Shown in pieces: positions 7,772 to 15,785 of a DNA stretch of 64,000 bases. Position numbers and translations under genes: made by a program. The stretch is from Streptomyces sp. CBMA29 (GTDB lineage Bacteria; Actinomycetota; Actinomycetes; Streptomycetales; Streptomycetaceae). The stretch covers positions 1 to 64,000 of the forward strand of contig NZ_MECL01000124.1 of the NCBI RefSeq assembly GCF_014596445.1, in the 5' to 3' direction. Position 1 is the first letter of the stretch, and the number at the start of each line of letters is the position of its first letter. The notes below the pieces were generated by a model. It ran no database searches. It was given only the letters and a program-made list of their open reading frames with translations, and had not been told where the DNA came from.

Positions 7772-9289
7772 ATGGTCGACCCCAAAGAGACGGCCCCGGG
7801 CCCCGGAGCGTCGGAGACATCCGGCCAGTGGGGCGTGGGCACCGTCGTCGGCGAGGGCCGCTACCGGCTGACCGGGCGGCTCGGCCGCGGCGGCATGGCC
7901 GAGGTCTTCGCGGCGGAGGACGTACGCCTGGGCCGGATCGTGGCGGTGAAGCTGCTGCGCACCGACCTCGCCGAGGACCCGGTCTCCAAGGCCCGCTTCA
8001 CCCGCGAGGCCCAGGCCGTCGCGGGCCTGAACCACCACGCGGTGGTCGCGGTCTACGACTCGGGCGAGGACCGTGCGCCCACCGGCGCCGTCCCCTACAT
8101 CGTGATGGAGCTGGTCGAGGGCCACACCATCAGGGACCTGCTCTCCAGCGCCGAGCCGCCGCCCGTGGACCAGGCGCTGCTCATCGTCTCCGGCGTCCTC
8201 GAAGCGCTGGCCTACAGCCACCAGCACGGCATCGTGCACCGCGACATCAAGCCCGCCAACGTGATCATCACCACGAACGGCGCGGTCAAGGTCATGGACT
8301 TCGGCATCGCGCGGGCGCTGCACGGCGCCCAGAGCACGATGACGCAGACCGGCATGGTCATGGGCACCCCGCAGTACCTCTCGCCCGAGCAGGCGCTCGG
8401 CAAGGCCGTCGACCACCGCAGCGACCTGTACGCGACCGGCTGCCTCCTCTACGAGCTGCTGGCGCTGCGTCCGCCCTTCACCGGCGAGACGCCGCTTTCC
8501 GTGGTCTACCAGCACGTCCAGGACGAGCCGCAGGTCCCGTCGCAGATCAGCGACCGGGTGCCGCCCGAGCTGGACGGCCTCGTGCTGCGCGCGCTCGCCA
8601 AGCAGCCGGACGACCGCTTCCAGAGCGCCGAGGAGATGCGCGGCGTCGTCCAGTACGCGCACCAGGCGCTCGTCCAGCAGGGCGGCTGGACCGGCGGCAT
8701 GTGGAACACCGGCGTCATCACCCCCGTCGCGGGCACGCGTACCGGCGGCATGTCGCCGACCGTCGTGGCGCAGGGGCGCCCCGGCAACAGCACCACCGCC
8801 GAATTCGGCGCCCCGCTGCTCGCCGGCATCTCCGGCACCGGTGACGACGACGGCGGTCAGGGCTACGGCGAGCGGCCGCCGGGCGGCGGCGGCAACCGCT
8901 GGCTCAAGCCGGTGCTCTTCGCCATCGCCGCGGTGCTGGCCATCGCGCTGGGCGTCTACTTCGCCACGCGTGGTACCGGCGGCGACGGCGGCGCCCCCTC
9001 CAACTCCACGTCCCCGACGGTCACCCAGGACACGGGCACCCCGTCCGACCCGCCCACCACGGAGCCGACGGACACCGGGTCCGACCAGACCGACCCGCCC
9101 ACGACTCCGGCGACGACCCCGGCCACGACGCCGCCCACGACCCCGGCGACGACCCCGCCGACCACTCCCCCCACGACCCCGCCGACGACTCCGCCCACCA
9201 CGCCGCCGACGACTCCGCCGACCACTCCCCCCACGACCCCGCCGACGACTCCGCCCACCACGGGCGCCTCGGACCCCCCGGCGGAGTAG
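7772..9289 (+). CDS. Membrane Ser/Thr protein kinase with Thr/Pro-rich outer tail
   Basis: The kinase domain (about residues 28-290) has GRGGMAEVF, VAVKLL, HRDIKPANV and VMDFGIARAL, all intact. A cytoplasmic linker leads to one membrane helix (about 380-400, FAIAAVLAIALGVYFA). The outer part is a Thr/Pro-rich tail made of TPPTT-like units, with no PASTA domain. Such tails usually span the cell wall or carry O-glycans. The start at 7772 (505 residues) has GGCGAGGA just upstream; the ATG at 7742 is the alternative and adds 10 residues. It is divergent from the PASTA-type kinase, and the pair may respond to related envelope signals (inference). Confidence 0.9.
   Translation: MVDPKETAPGPGASETSGQWGVGTVVGEGRYRLTGRLGRGGMAEVFAAEDVRLGRIVAVKLLRTDLAEDPVSKARFTREAQAVAGLNHHAVVAVYDSGEDRAPTGAVPYIVMELVEGHTIRDLLSSAEPPPVDQALLIVSGVLEALAYSHQHGIVHRDIKPANVIITTNGAVKVMDFGIARALHGAQSTMTQTGMVMGTPQYLSPEQALGKAVDHRSDLYATGCLLYELLALRPPFTGETPLSVVYQHVQDEPQVPSQISDRVPPELDGLVLRALAKQPDDRFQSAEEMRGVVQYAHQALVQQGGWTGGMWNTGVITPVAGTRTGGMSPTVVAQGRPGNSTTAEFGAPLLAGISGTGDDDGGQGYGERPPGGGGNRWLKPVLFAIAAVLAIALGVYFATRGTGGDGGAPSNSTSPTVTQDTGTPSDPPTTEPTDTGSDQTDPPTTPATTPATTPPTTPATTPPTTPPTTPPTTPPTTPPTTPPTTPPTTPPTTPPTTGASDPPAE
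9155..9262 (+). repeat. 48-bp coding repeat, two copies, 60-bp period
   Basis: Bases 9155-9202 and 9215-9262 are identical and sit inside the kinase's Thr/Pro tail. The surrounding codons are mostly ACG/ACC/ACT and CCG/CCC. The tail length can be expected to vary between strains by slippage or unequal recombination without a frame change. Confidence 0.9.
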
Positions 9290-9306
9290 GCCCCCTGGGC
9301 CCCGTA

Positions 9307-9462
9307 GGGGCGCGGGGAACTGCGCGCTCAGCCAGCGCGGTGGCGCGGGCGAAAAACCGGCCCCAGCGGGGCAGATGCTGTTGTTTTCGGGCTGGCAGCC
9401 CGGTGGGGCTGGCCGCGCAGTTCCTCCCCCAGCCTTCGGCCGGGAGGTGCCCCCAGCGCCCC
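9307..9462. repeat. Dispersed long inverted repeat, copy A (subfamily 1), with nested insertion
   Basis: The left arm GGGGCGCGGGGAACTGCGCG is at 9307-9326. The right arm begins CGCGCAGTTCC at 9414 and is interrupted at 9425-9456 before resuming CGCCCC at 9457-9462, followed by TAAAA. The interior matches copy E at 60666 closely (GCTCAGCCAGCGCGG and a TTTTCGGGCTG segment). It lies between two convergent genes and may act as a two-way terminator. Confidence 0.85.
9425..9456. repeat. 32-nt nested hairpin insertion inside copy A
   Basis: The right arm of copy A is split by a GC-rich hairpin with CCCCCAGCC on one side and GGGAGGTGCCCCCAG on the other. Nearly the same unit sits, inverted, in the left arm of copy D at 52665-52695. 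This suggests a small element that targets this arm sequence. Confidence 0.75.
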
Positions 9463-9552
9463 TAAAAACTCGGGGTACCGCCCTGCGCCAGGGCGCCCCT
9501 AAAAAGACCGGCGCGCCGCCCTGCGTAAGGGCGCCCCCTTGAGAGCCGGCCG

Positions 9553-10587
9553 TCAGGCCGTGAAGGCGTCGATGACGGCGCCGTATTCGGCCGTCCACCA
9601 GACGGCCAGGGCGGAGGCGGGCGGGAAGAGGGGATCGCTGCGGGGGTCACGCCGCTGATAACGCCACTGGAGCATCCAGAAGTCGTTGAGGCGTTCCCAC
9701 CAGACGCGGTGGACGGCGGCGGCCAGCTCGGGGACGGGGACACCCGCCGCGGAGCGGTAGGCGCGGGCGTACGAGCGGATCTTCGGCAGGTCGAGGCGCC
9801 CGTCCAGCGGGTGGACGAAGAAGATGGCGGCGGCGCGTACCGCCTCCTCGGCACGCGGCTGCACACCGAGCCGGTCCCAGTCGACGATGGCGGCGGGCTC
9901 CTCGCCGCGGTAGAGCAGGTTGAGGGGGTGGAAGTCGCCGTGCACCCAGCCGCTGGCCGACCCGTCGGCGTCCGGCGGGCGGCGGTGGGCGTGCCGGCGC
10001 AGCAGGGCGCGGCGCTCCAGCAGCCGGTGCTCGGCGAGTCCGTCGAAGGCGTCGCGTGGCCGGTGCCCGCGGACCAGCGCGAGCAGTTCGTCGATCTGCG
10101 CGTACGTACGGTCCGGGTCGGCGCTCGGGTGGTGGCGCTGGTCCTCCGGCGGGGGCGGCTGCACGCGGGCGAGTCCGGCGTGCACCATGCCGAGCAGCGT
10201 GCCGAGCCGCCGCGACTGCGTGGCGGTCAGTTCGGTGCCCTCGCGGTGCCTGCCCTCGATCCAGGGGAAGAGCGCGTAACCGTGGCCGCCGAGCCGCGCG
10301 ACCGTACGCCCGCGGGAGTCCGGCAGGGGCGCGGCGGCGGGCAGTCCGAGGCCGACCAGACCCCGCGTCGCGCGGTGCTGGCGGGCGATCACGCCGGGGT
10401 CCGCGGTGTCCCGGGCGACGTACTGCTTGAGGAAGAACCGGCCGCGGGTGGTGGTCACCTCGTAGCCCTTGTTGAGCAGGCCCCGGGGAACGGGTACGCA
10501 GGTCAGCGGGGTGCCCGCGTTCTCATAGCGGCGCAGCAGAGCGGGCAGCGAACCCGGCGTCGGAGGCGCCTTTGCCGTGCCCGTCAC
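9553..10587 (-). CDS. APH-fold phosphotransferase family protein
   Basis: The protein has about 344 residues from the GTG at 10587; a TTG at 10593 would add two. An N-terminal lobe with a KGYEV/FFLKQY nucleotide-binding region leads to the aminoglycoside phosphotransferase/choline kinase signature GWVHGDFHPLNLLY (Brenner motif) and IVDWDRLG (metal-binding Asp). These indicate an ATP-dependent kinase of a small molecule, in the homoserine kinase II/aminoglycoside kinase superfamily. The substrate is unknown. It follows a similar gene order beside bkd in related Streptomyces as I recall. No strong Shine-Dalgarno sequence marks either start. Confidence 0.85.
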   Translation of the reverse strand: MTGTAKAPPTPGSLPALLRRYENAGTPLTCVPVPRGLLNKGYEVTTTRGRFFLKQYVARDTADPGVIARQHRATRGLVGLGLPAAAPLPDSRGRTVARLGGHGYALFPWIEGRHREGTELTATQSRRLGTLLGMVHAGLARVQPPPPEDQRHHPSADPDRTYAQIDELLALVRGHRPRDAFDGLAEHRLLERRALLRRHAHRRPPDADGSASGWVHGDFHPLNLLYRGEEPAAIVDWDRLGVQPRAEEAVRAAAIFFVHPLDGRLDLPKIRSYARAYRSAAGVPVPELAAAVHRVWWERLNDFWMLQWRYQRRDPRSDPLFPPASALAVWWTAEYGAVIDAFTA

Positions 10588-10652
10588 GAGCAAAAGGTTA
10601 GATCACCGCGACACTCCGGCCGCACAGACTGGCGATCACCCCGGTGAACGTG

Positions 10653-11363
10653 CTAGGGCATATGCCTCCGGCTGCCCTCGGCCTGCATGCGGGCCACGTA
10701 CGCGGCGGCCTGGGTGCGCCGCTCCATGCCGAGCTTGGCGAGCATCGAGGACACGTAGTTCTTCACCGTCTTCTCCGCCAGGTGCAGGCGCTCGCCGATC
10801 TGGCGGTTGGTGAGGCCCTCGCCGATCAGGTCGAGAATGCGGCGCTCCTGGGCGGTCAGGTCGGCCGTACGGTCGGCGCCCTCGGAGCGCGCGCCGCCGT
10901 GCCGGAGCCGGTCCAGGACCTTGGCGGTCGCGACCGGGTCCAGCAGGGACCTCCCCGCGGCCACGTCGCGGATGGCGTCGATCAGGTCGTTGCCGCGGAT
11001 CACCTTGAGCACGTATCCGGCGGCGCCCGCCATGATCGCGTCGAACAGCGCCTCGTCGTCCGCGAAGGACGTCAGCATCAGGCACTTGACCGACGGGTCG
11101 TGCGAGCGGACCTCGCGGCACACCTCGACGCCGCTGCCGTCGGGCAGCCGTACGTCGAGCACCGCGACGTCCGGGCGGGTGGCCGGAATGCGCGCCACCG
11201 CCTCCGCGGCGTTCCCGGCCTCGCCCACTATCTCGATTCCCGGCTCGGCCGAGAGGAGTTCGTGCACCCCGCGCCTGACCACCTCGTGGTCGTCGAGCAG
11301 GAACACGCGGATTGTGGGGCTGTTTCCTTCTGCCGTTACTTCTACCGTTCCTTCTACAGGCAC
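10653..11363 (-). CDS. Orphan NarL/LuxR-type response regulator
   Basis: The 236-residue protein has a receiver domain (about residues 17-140) with acidic DD at 24-25, phosphoacceptor Asp70 in [12 protein letters not shown], Ser/Thr at 98-99 and Lys120. The C-terminal LuxR helix-turn-helix (about 165-225) includes [20 protein letters not shown]. All phosphorylation residues are present, but no histidine kinase gene is adjacent, so it is an orphan regulator. The GTG at 11363 lies only 30 bp from an array of four short direct repeats (11394-11471) between this gene and the divergent bkd operon. These make control of bkd and of itself plausible but unproven. Confidence 0.92.
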   Translation of the reverse strand: MPVEGTVEVTAEGNSPTIRVFLLDDHEVVRRGVHELLSAEPGIEIVGEAGNAAEAVARIPATRPDVAVLDVRLPDGSGVEVCREVRSHDPSVKCLMLTSFADDEALFDAIMAGAAGYVLKVIRGNDLIDAIRDVAAGRSLLDPVATAKVLDRLRHGGARSEGADRTADLTAQERRILDLIGEGLTNRQIGERLHLAEKTVKNYVSSMLAKLGMERRTQAAAYVARMQAEGSRRHMP

Positions 11364-11393
11364 CTGCCCAGCCTCGCACCGCCGGGAGCTCCC

Positions 11394-11471
11394 CGCCTCT
11401 TACGGGCGAGGGCTCCGCCTCTTACGGACGACGGCTCCCGCCTCTTACGGACGAAGCCTCCGCCTCTTACG
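11394..11471. repeat. Four direct repeats with 22-23 bp period (candidate regulator sites)
   Basis: CGCCTCTTACGG starts at 11394, 11416 and 11439, and CGCCTCTTACG at 11461. The period of 22-23 bp is close to two helical turns, so bound proteins would lie on one face. The intervals also resemble each other (GGCTCC-like). The array is in the divergent region of the response regulator and bkdA. Confidence 0.85.
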
Positions 11472-11477
11472 CACTTT

Positions 11478-11494
11478 CCGTATCCGGGATACGG
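11478..11494. promoter_or_regulatory. 17-bp perfect palindrome, candidate operator
   Basis: CCGTATCCGGGATACGG is a perfect inverted repeat with a central G. It directly follows the four-repeat array and precedes bkdA by about 245 bp. It looks like a dimeric regulator site; the binding protein is unknown. Confidence 0.6.
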
Positions 11495-11739
11495 TGCGGT
11501 TGTCCCGGTGGCCTGCGGTAACGCGTATTTACTAGGAACTCCAAGCAAAACCGCAGGTCGGACGGCTTCGCGCGATTGCGTGGGTTATAGGTAACGTCTC
11601 TGTTGCAGGCCACTTAGCCGGGGCACTGTCACGCCTGGCTCGGCCATGCCGCACACACCCCGTGCGCCGCGTCGTACCAGGTGAGCCGCACACTGGCTGC
11701 CCGGCGGATCCCGGGGGCCGGACAGACGGAGGAGCGAAC

Positions 11740-13002
11740 GTGAGCGTGAAGAGCACTGCCGCTGGGGCCACCCCCGCCAGGAGCGGGGGGCGTAGCACCG
11801 CCGCTCCCGCGAAGGCCAGGGGGCGGACCGCCCGCGCAGCAGGCGCCAAGCGCCGTGGCACCGAGCCCGAACTCGTACAGTTGCTGACGCCCGAGGGCGA
11901 GCGCGTCGAGCACGGCGAATACTCCATCGACCTGACGCCGGAAGAGCTGCGTGGCCTGTACCGCGACATGGTGCTGACCCGCCGTTTCGACGCCGAGGCG
12001 ATCACCCTGCAACGCCAGGGCGAGCTGGGCCTGTGGGCCTCACTGCTCGGCCAGGAGGCCGCGCAGATCGGTTCGGGGCGGGCCACCCGCCCGGACGACT
12101 ACGTCTTCCCGACCTACCGCGAGCACGGTGTGGCCTGGACCCGTGACGTGGACCCGCTCAACCTGCTCGGCATGTTCCGTGGTGTGAACCACGGCGGCTG
12201 GGACCCCAACGAGAACAACTTCCACCTCTACACGATCGTCATCGGCTCGCAGACGCTGCACGCCACCGGCTACGCCATGGGCGTGGCCAAGGACGGCGCG
12301 GATTCGGCCGTCATCGCGTACTTCGGCGACGGCGCCTCCAGCCAGGGCGACGTGGCGGAGGCGTTCACCTTCGCCGCCGTCTACAACGCGCCGGTCGTCT
12401 TCTTCTGCCAGAACAACCAGTGGGCGATCTCCGAGCCGACCGAGAAGCAGTCCCGCGTGCCGATCTACCAGCGCGCCGCCGGATACGGCTTCCCCGGCGT
12501 CCGCGTCGACGGCAACGACGTCCTCGCGGTGCTCGCCGTCACCCGTGCGGCCCTGGAGCACGCGCGCAGCGGCCAGGGCCCGATGCTGGTCGAGGCGTTC
12601 ACATACCGGATGGGCGCCCACACCACGACCGACGACCCGACCCGCTACCGCGCCGACGAGGAGCGCGAGCAGTGGGAGTCGAAGGACCCGATCCTGCGGC
12701 TGAAGACGTATCTGGACAAGCAGGGCCTGGCCGACGAGGCGTACTACGCCTCGATCGAGCAGGAGAGCGACGTACTCGCCAAGCGGGTGCGCGACGGCGT
12801 ACGCACGATGGAGAACCCGGACACCATGGCGATCTTCGAACACGTCTACGCCGACGGGCACGCGCTCGTCGACGAGGAGCGCGCGCAGTTCGCCGAGTAC
12901 CTGGCCTCGTTCGAGTCCGAGTCCGAGTCGGAGTCGGAGTCCGAGTTCGAGTTCGAGTCCGAGTCCGAGTCCGAGGGCGCCGCTTCCGGAGAGGGACGCT
13001 GA
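11740..13002 (+). CDS. bkdA: Branched-chain 2-oxoacid dehydrogenase E1 alpha subunit
   Basis: The GTG at 11740 has GGAGGAG five bases upstream and gives 420 residues; the frame extends upstream without homology. A Lys/Ala-rich N-terminus leads to the thiamine diphosphate E1 alpha fold. The TPP motif runs GDGASSQGDVAEAFTFAAVY and ends near NNQWAISEP. Together with E1 beta, E1 alpha decarboxylates 2-oxoacids and acylates the E2 lipoyl group, in streptomycetes supplying branched starter units for fatty acids and polyketides. It is first in bkdABC, with 1 bp to bkdB. The C-terminus has an odd Ser/Glu hexanucleotide-repeat tail. A pyruvate dehydrogenase cannot be wholly excluded. Confidence 0.88.
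   Translation: MSVKSTAAGATPARSGGRSTAAPAKARGRTARAAGAKRRGTEPELVQLLTPEGERVEHGEYSIDLTPEELRGLYRDMVLTRRFDAEAITLQRQGELGLWASLLGQEAAQIGSGRATRPDDYVFPTYREHGVAWTRDVDPLNLLGMFRGVNHGGWDPNENNFHLYTIVIGSQTLHATGYAMGVAKDGADSAVIAYFGDGASSQGDVAEAFTFAAVYNAPVVFFCQNNQWAISEPTEKQSRVPIYQRAAGYGFPGVRVDGNDVLAVLAVTRAALEHARSGQGPMLVEAFTYRMGAHTTTDDPTRYRADEEREQWESKDPILRLKTYLDKQGLADEAYYASIEQESDVLAKRVRDGVRTMENPDTMAIFEHVYADGHALVDEERAQFAEYLASFESESESESESEFEFESESESEGAASGEGR
12913..12972 (+). repeat. Hexanucleotide repeat encoding a Glu-Ser tail in bkdA
   Basis: Ten GAGTCC-like units (some GAGTCG, and GAGTTC giving Phe) run in frame and encode alternating Glu and Ser/Phe near the C-terminus of E1 alpha. Slippage would change tail length by two residues at a time without breaking the frame. 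Confidence 0.95.
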
Positions 13003-13003
13003 C

Positions 13004-13978
13004 ATGACCCAGATGTCCATCGCCAAGGCCCTGAACGAGTCGCTGCGCACAGCGCTCGACAACGACCCGAAGGTCCTCGTCATGGGTGAGGACGTCGGCA
13101 AGCTCGGCGGCGTCTTCCGGATCACCGACGGCCTCCAGAAGGACTTCGGGGAGGGGCGCGTCATCGACACCCCGCTCGCCGAGTCCGGCATCGTCGGCAC
13201 CGCCATCGGCCTCGCGCTGCGCGGCTACCGCCCGGTGGTCGAGATCCAGTTCGACGGCTTCGTCTTCCCGGCCTACGACCAGATCGTCACGCAGCTCGCG
13301 AAGATGCACGCCCGCGCGCTCGGCAAGATCAAGCTGCCGGTCGTCATCCGTATCCCGTACGCGGGCGGCATCGGCGCGGTCGAGCACCACAGCGAGTCGC
13401 CCGAGGTGCTGTTCGCGCACGTCCCGGGCCTGAAGGTGATCACGCCTTCGAACCCCTCCGACGCGTACTGGATGCTCCAGCAGGCCATCGAGTGCGACGA
13501 CCCGGTGATCTTCTTCGAGCCGAAACGGCGCTACTGGGACAAGGGCGAGGTCGACACCTCGGCCGTGCCCGGCTCCCCGCACAAGGCGGTCGTGGCCCAG
13601 GAGGGCACCGACCTCACGCTCGCCGCGTACGGTCCGATGGTGAAGGTCTGTCTCGAGGCCGCCGCGGCTGCCTCGAATGAGGGCCGTAGCCTGGAGGTCG
13701 TGGACCTGCGCTCGCTCTCGCCCCTCGACTTCGACACTCTCCAGACGTCCGTGGAGAAGACCCGCCGCCTGGTCGTCGTGCACGAGGCCCCGGTCTTCTA
13801 CGGCACGGGCGCGGAGATCGCGGCCCGGATCACCGAGCGCTGCTTCTACCACCTCGAGGCCCCGGTACTGCGGGTGGGCGGCTTCCACGCCCCGTACCCG
13901 CCGGCCCGCCTGGAGGAGGAGTACCTGCCCGGCCTGGACCGCGTACTCGACGCCGTCGACCGCGCGCTGGCGTTCTGA
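13004..13978 (+). CDS. bkdB: Branched-chain 2-oxoacid dehydrogenase E1 beta subunit
   Basis: The 324-residue protein is a full-length transketolase-like beta subunit. The pyrimidine-binding domain includes GEDVGKLGGVFRIT and the conserved PLAESGIVGTAIGLALRG, with FDGFVFPAYDQI and the segment YAGGIGAVEHHSESPE. The C-terminal transketolase domain contains LRSLSPLDFDTL and LVVVHEAP. It forms an alpha2beta2 E1 with the bkdA product. The start at 13004 follows the bkdA stop by one base, with GAGAGGGA upstream, so translation is coupled. Confidence 0.92.
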   Translation: MTQMSIAKALNESLRTALDNDPKVLVMGEDVGKLGGVFRITDGLQKDFGEGRVIDTPLAESGIVGTAIGLALRGYRPVVEIQFDGFVFPAYDQIVTQLAKMHARALGKIKLPVVIRIPYAGGIGAVEHHSESPEVLFAHVPGLKVITPSNPSDAYWMLQQAIECDDPVIFFEPKRRYWDKGEVDTSAVPGSPHKAVVAQEGTDLTLAAYGPMVKVCLEAAAAASNEGRSLEVVDLRSLSPLDFDTLQTSVEKTRRLVVVHEAPVFYGTGAEIAARITERCFYHLEAPVLRVGGFHAPYPPARLEEEYLPGLDRVLDAVDRALAF

Positions 13979-13988
13979 GGAGAGGGTT

Positions 13989-15395
13989 GTGACGACCATG
14001 ACCGCACAGGCGCAGTCGCGGGGGCCGCAGGCACAGCGCTTCCGCGAATTCCGCATGCCGGATGTCGGCGAGGGCCTGACCGAGGCGGAGATCCTCAAGT
14101 GGTACGTGGCCGTCGGTGACACCGTCACCGACGGGCAGGTCATCTGCGAGGTGGAGACGGCGAAGGCCGCCGTCGAGCTGCCCATTCCGTACGACGGGGT
14201 GGTCAGCGAGATCCGCTTCGGCGAGGGCACGACGGTGGATGTCGGTACGCCGATCATCGTGGTGGACGCCGGGGGCTCCTCCTCCGGAGGGGAGGCCGGG
14301 GCCACGGCTCCGGAGCCGCCCGCCGTGGAGGCTCCCGCCGCCCCTGCGGCGGCCCCGCCTGAAGAGCCCAAGCGGCAGGCGGTGCTCGTCGGATACGGCG
14401 TCGCGCCGTCGGCCACGACGCGGCGTCCGCGCAAGGCTTCTTCCGTACCGGCTCCTGTACCTTCCCAGGCCGCCGAGCTGAACGGGCACGACCGTGCGGC
14501 GGCGGCGGACCGGCCGCTGGCCAAGCCGCCGGTACGGAAGCTGGCCAAGGAACTGGGCATCGACCTGGCGACCGTGGTGCCGACCGGGCCGAACGGCGTG
14601 GTGACCCGCGAGGACATCCGCGCGGCGGCGGCCCCGCCGGCGCCGCTGCCGCCGGTGGCTGCCGCGCCCGAACCCTTCTCCGCGACCGCCGGTGCCCGGG
14701 AGACGCGTATCCCGATCAAGGGCGTCCGCAAGGCCACCGCCCAGGCGATGGTCACCAGCGCGTTCACCGCGCCGCACGTCACGGAATTCGTGACGTTCGA
14801 CATCACGCGGACGATGAGGCTGGTCCAGGAGCTGAAAGAGGACCGCGCCTTCACGGGCGTCCGGGTCGGCCCGCTGCTGCTGGTCGCGAAGGCCCTGCTC
14901 GTCGCCCTCAAGCGGCACCCCGAGGCGAACGCCGCGTGGGACGAGGCCGCGCAGGAGATCGTCCACAAGTCGTACGTCAACCTGGGGATCGCCGCCGCCA
15001 CCCCGCGCGGTCTGATCGTCCCCAACATCAAGGACGCGCACGACAAGACGCTCCCCGAACTGGCGTCCGCCCTCGGCGAGTTGGTCGCCACCGCCCGTGA
15101 CGGCAAGACCTCGCCCGCCGCGATGCAGGGCGGCACGGTGACCATCACCAACGTCGGTGTCTTCGGCGTGGACACCGGCACGCCCATCCTCAACCCGGGC
15201 GAGTCGGCGATTCTCGCCTTCGGCGCGGTCAAGCTCCAGCCCTGGGTCCACAAGGGCAAGGTGAAGGCGCGTCAGGTCACCACGCTCGCCCTCTCCTTCG
15301 ACCACCGCCTGGTCGACGGCGAACTCGGCTCCCGCGTGCTGGCCGACGTGGCCGCCATCCTCGAACAGCCCAAGCGGCTGCTCACCTGGGGCTGA
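13989..15395 (+). CDS. bkdC: Dihydrolipoamide acyltransferase (E2) of the branched-chain 2-oxoacid dehydrogenase
   Basis: This is a single-lipoyl E2 of about 468 residues. The lipoyl domain (about 20-95) has the attachment Lys59 in EVETAKAAVEL. An Ala/Pro-rich linker leads to the subunit-binding domain (VRKLAKELGIDLATVVPTG). The acetyltransferase core ends with the catalytic DHRLVDGE motif. It transfers the acyl group from lipoamide to CoA. AGGAG at 13978-13982 is six bases before the GTG at 13989; the ATG at 13998 is an alternative three codons later. No E3 (lipoamide dehydrogenase) gene is in the window, so E3 is supplied from elsewhere. Confidence 0.92.
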   Translation: MTTMTAQAQSRGPQAQRFREFRMPDVGEGLTEAEILKWYVAVGDTVTDGQVICEVETAKAAVELPIPYDGVVSEIRFGEGTTVDVGTPIIVVDAGGSSSGGEAGATAPEPPAVEAPAAPAAAPPEEPKRQAVLVGYGVAPSATTRRPRKASSVPAPVPSQAAELNGHDRAAAADRPLAKPPVRKLAKELGIDLATVVPTGPNGVVTREDIRAAAAPPAPLPPVAAAPEPFSATAGARETRIPIKGVRKATAQAMVTSAFTAPHVTEFVTFDITRTMRLVQELKEDRAFTGVRVGPLLLVAKALLVALKRHPEANAAWDEAAQEIVHKSYVNLGIAAATPRGLIVPNIKDAHDKTLPELASALGELVATARDGKTSPAAMQGGTVTITNVGVFGVDTGTPILNPGESAILAFGAVKLQPWVHKGKVKARQVTTLALSFDHRLVDGELGSRVLADVAAILEQPKRLLTWG

Positions 15396-15410
15396 CACCG
15401 TCACCCGCAC

Positions 15411-15444
15411 GGAGGGCCCGGACGCACAAACGTCCGGGCCCTCC
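15411..15444 (+). terminator. Strong terminator of the bkd operon
   Basis: GGAGGGCCCGGACG (15411-15424) pairs perfectly with CGTCCGGGCCCTCC (15431-15444) around the six-base loop CACAAA, and TTCG follows. The 14-bp perfect GC stem lies 16 bp after the bkdC stop. Confidence 0.9.
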
Positions 15445-15494
15445 TTCGCGCGTGCATCCCACCCATTCGTCCCCTTTTGTGCTGCCATCACCCC

Positions 15495-15689
15495 ATGGCC
15501 GTCTCCGTCTCCGTCGTCCTGCTGCTCCTCGTCCTCGCCGCCCTGATGATGCGCAACAAATCCCTCAAGCCCAGCCACGCCGTCCTCTGCGTCCTCCTCG
15601 GCTTCTGCCTCTCCTCCACCAGCCTCGCCCCCACGATCCAGTCCACGATGAACTCCACCGCGTCCCTGGTCAGCACCATCCGCCCCTAA
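15495..15689 (+). CDS. Small membrane protein; 3' end duplicated beyond the adjacent cassette
   Basis: A 64-residue protein from the ATG at 15495 has an N-terminal membrane helix (VSVVLLLLVLAALMM), a short basic loop (RNKSLKPS) and a second hydrophobic stretch ([15 protein letters not shown]). The tail ends STIRP. No function is recognised. Its last 86 coding bases are repeated at 17561-17646, after a two-gene insertion. The gene's 3' end is therefore the apparent target of the insertion, and the native gene is kept whole by the repeat. A TTG at 15477 could add six residues. Confidence 0.65.
   Translation: MAVSVSVVLLLLVLAALMMRNKSLKPSHAVLCVLLGFCLSSTSLAPTIQSTMNSTASLVSTIRP
15600..15685 (+). repeat. 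Left copy of the 86-bp cassette-flanking repeat
   Basis: It encodes the last 29 residues of the small membrane protein ([12 protein letters not shown] onward), followed by C-TAA. It differs from the right copy by one base. Confidence 0.95.
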
Positions 15690-15785
15690 CGGGGCGGGTC
15701 TCGGTACGCTGGCCAGCAACGCGGCACCACCGGCCCGCGCCGAACCGAGGACGGGTAATTCGTTGAGCGACCGAGGCGCGAGGCC

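Noticed and set aside
8956-9261. Minus-strand frame with a perfect VVGG repeat
   Set aside because: It is only the antisense reading of the kinase's Thr/Pro repeat tail.
11394-11471. Possible CRISPR-like array
   Set aside because: The repeats are about 12 bp with 10-bp intervals, too short for CRISPR, and there are no cas genes. They fit regulator sites better.
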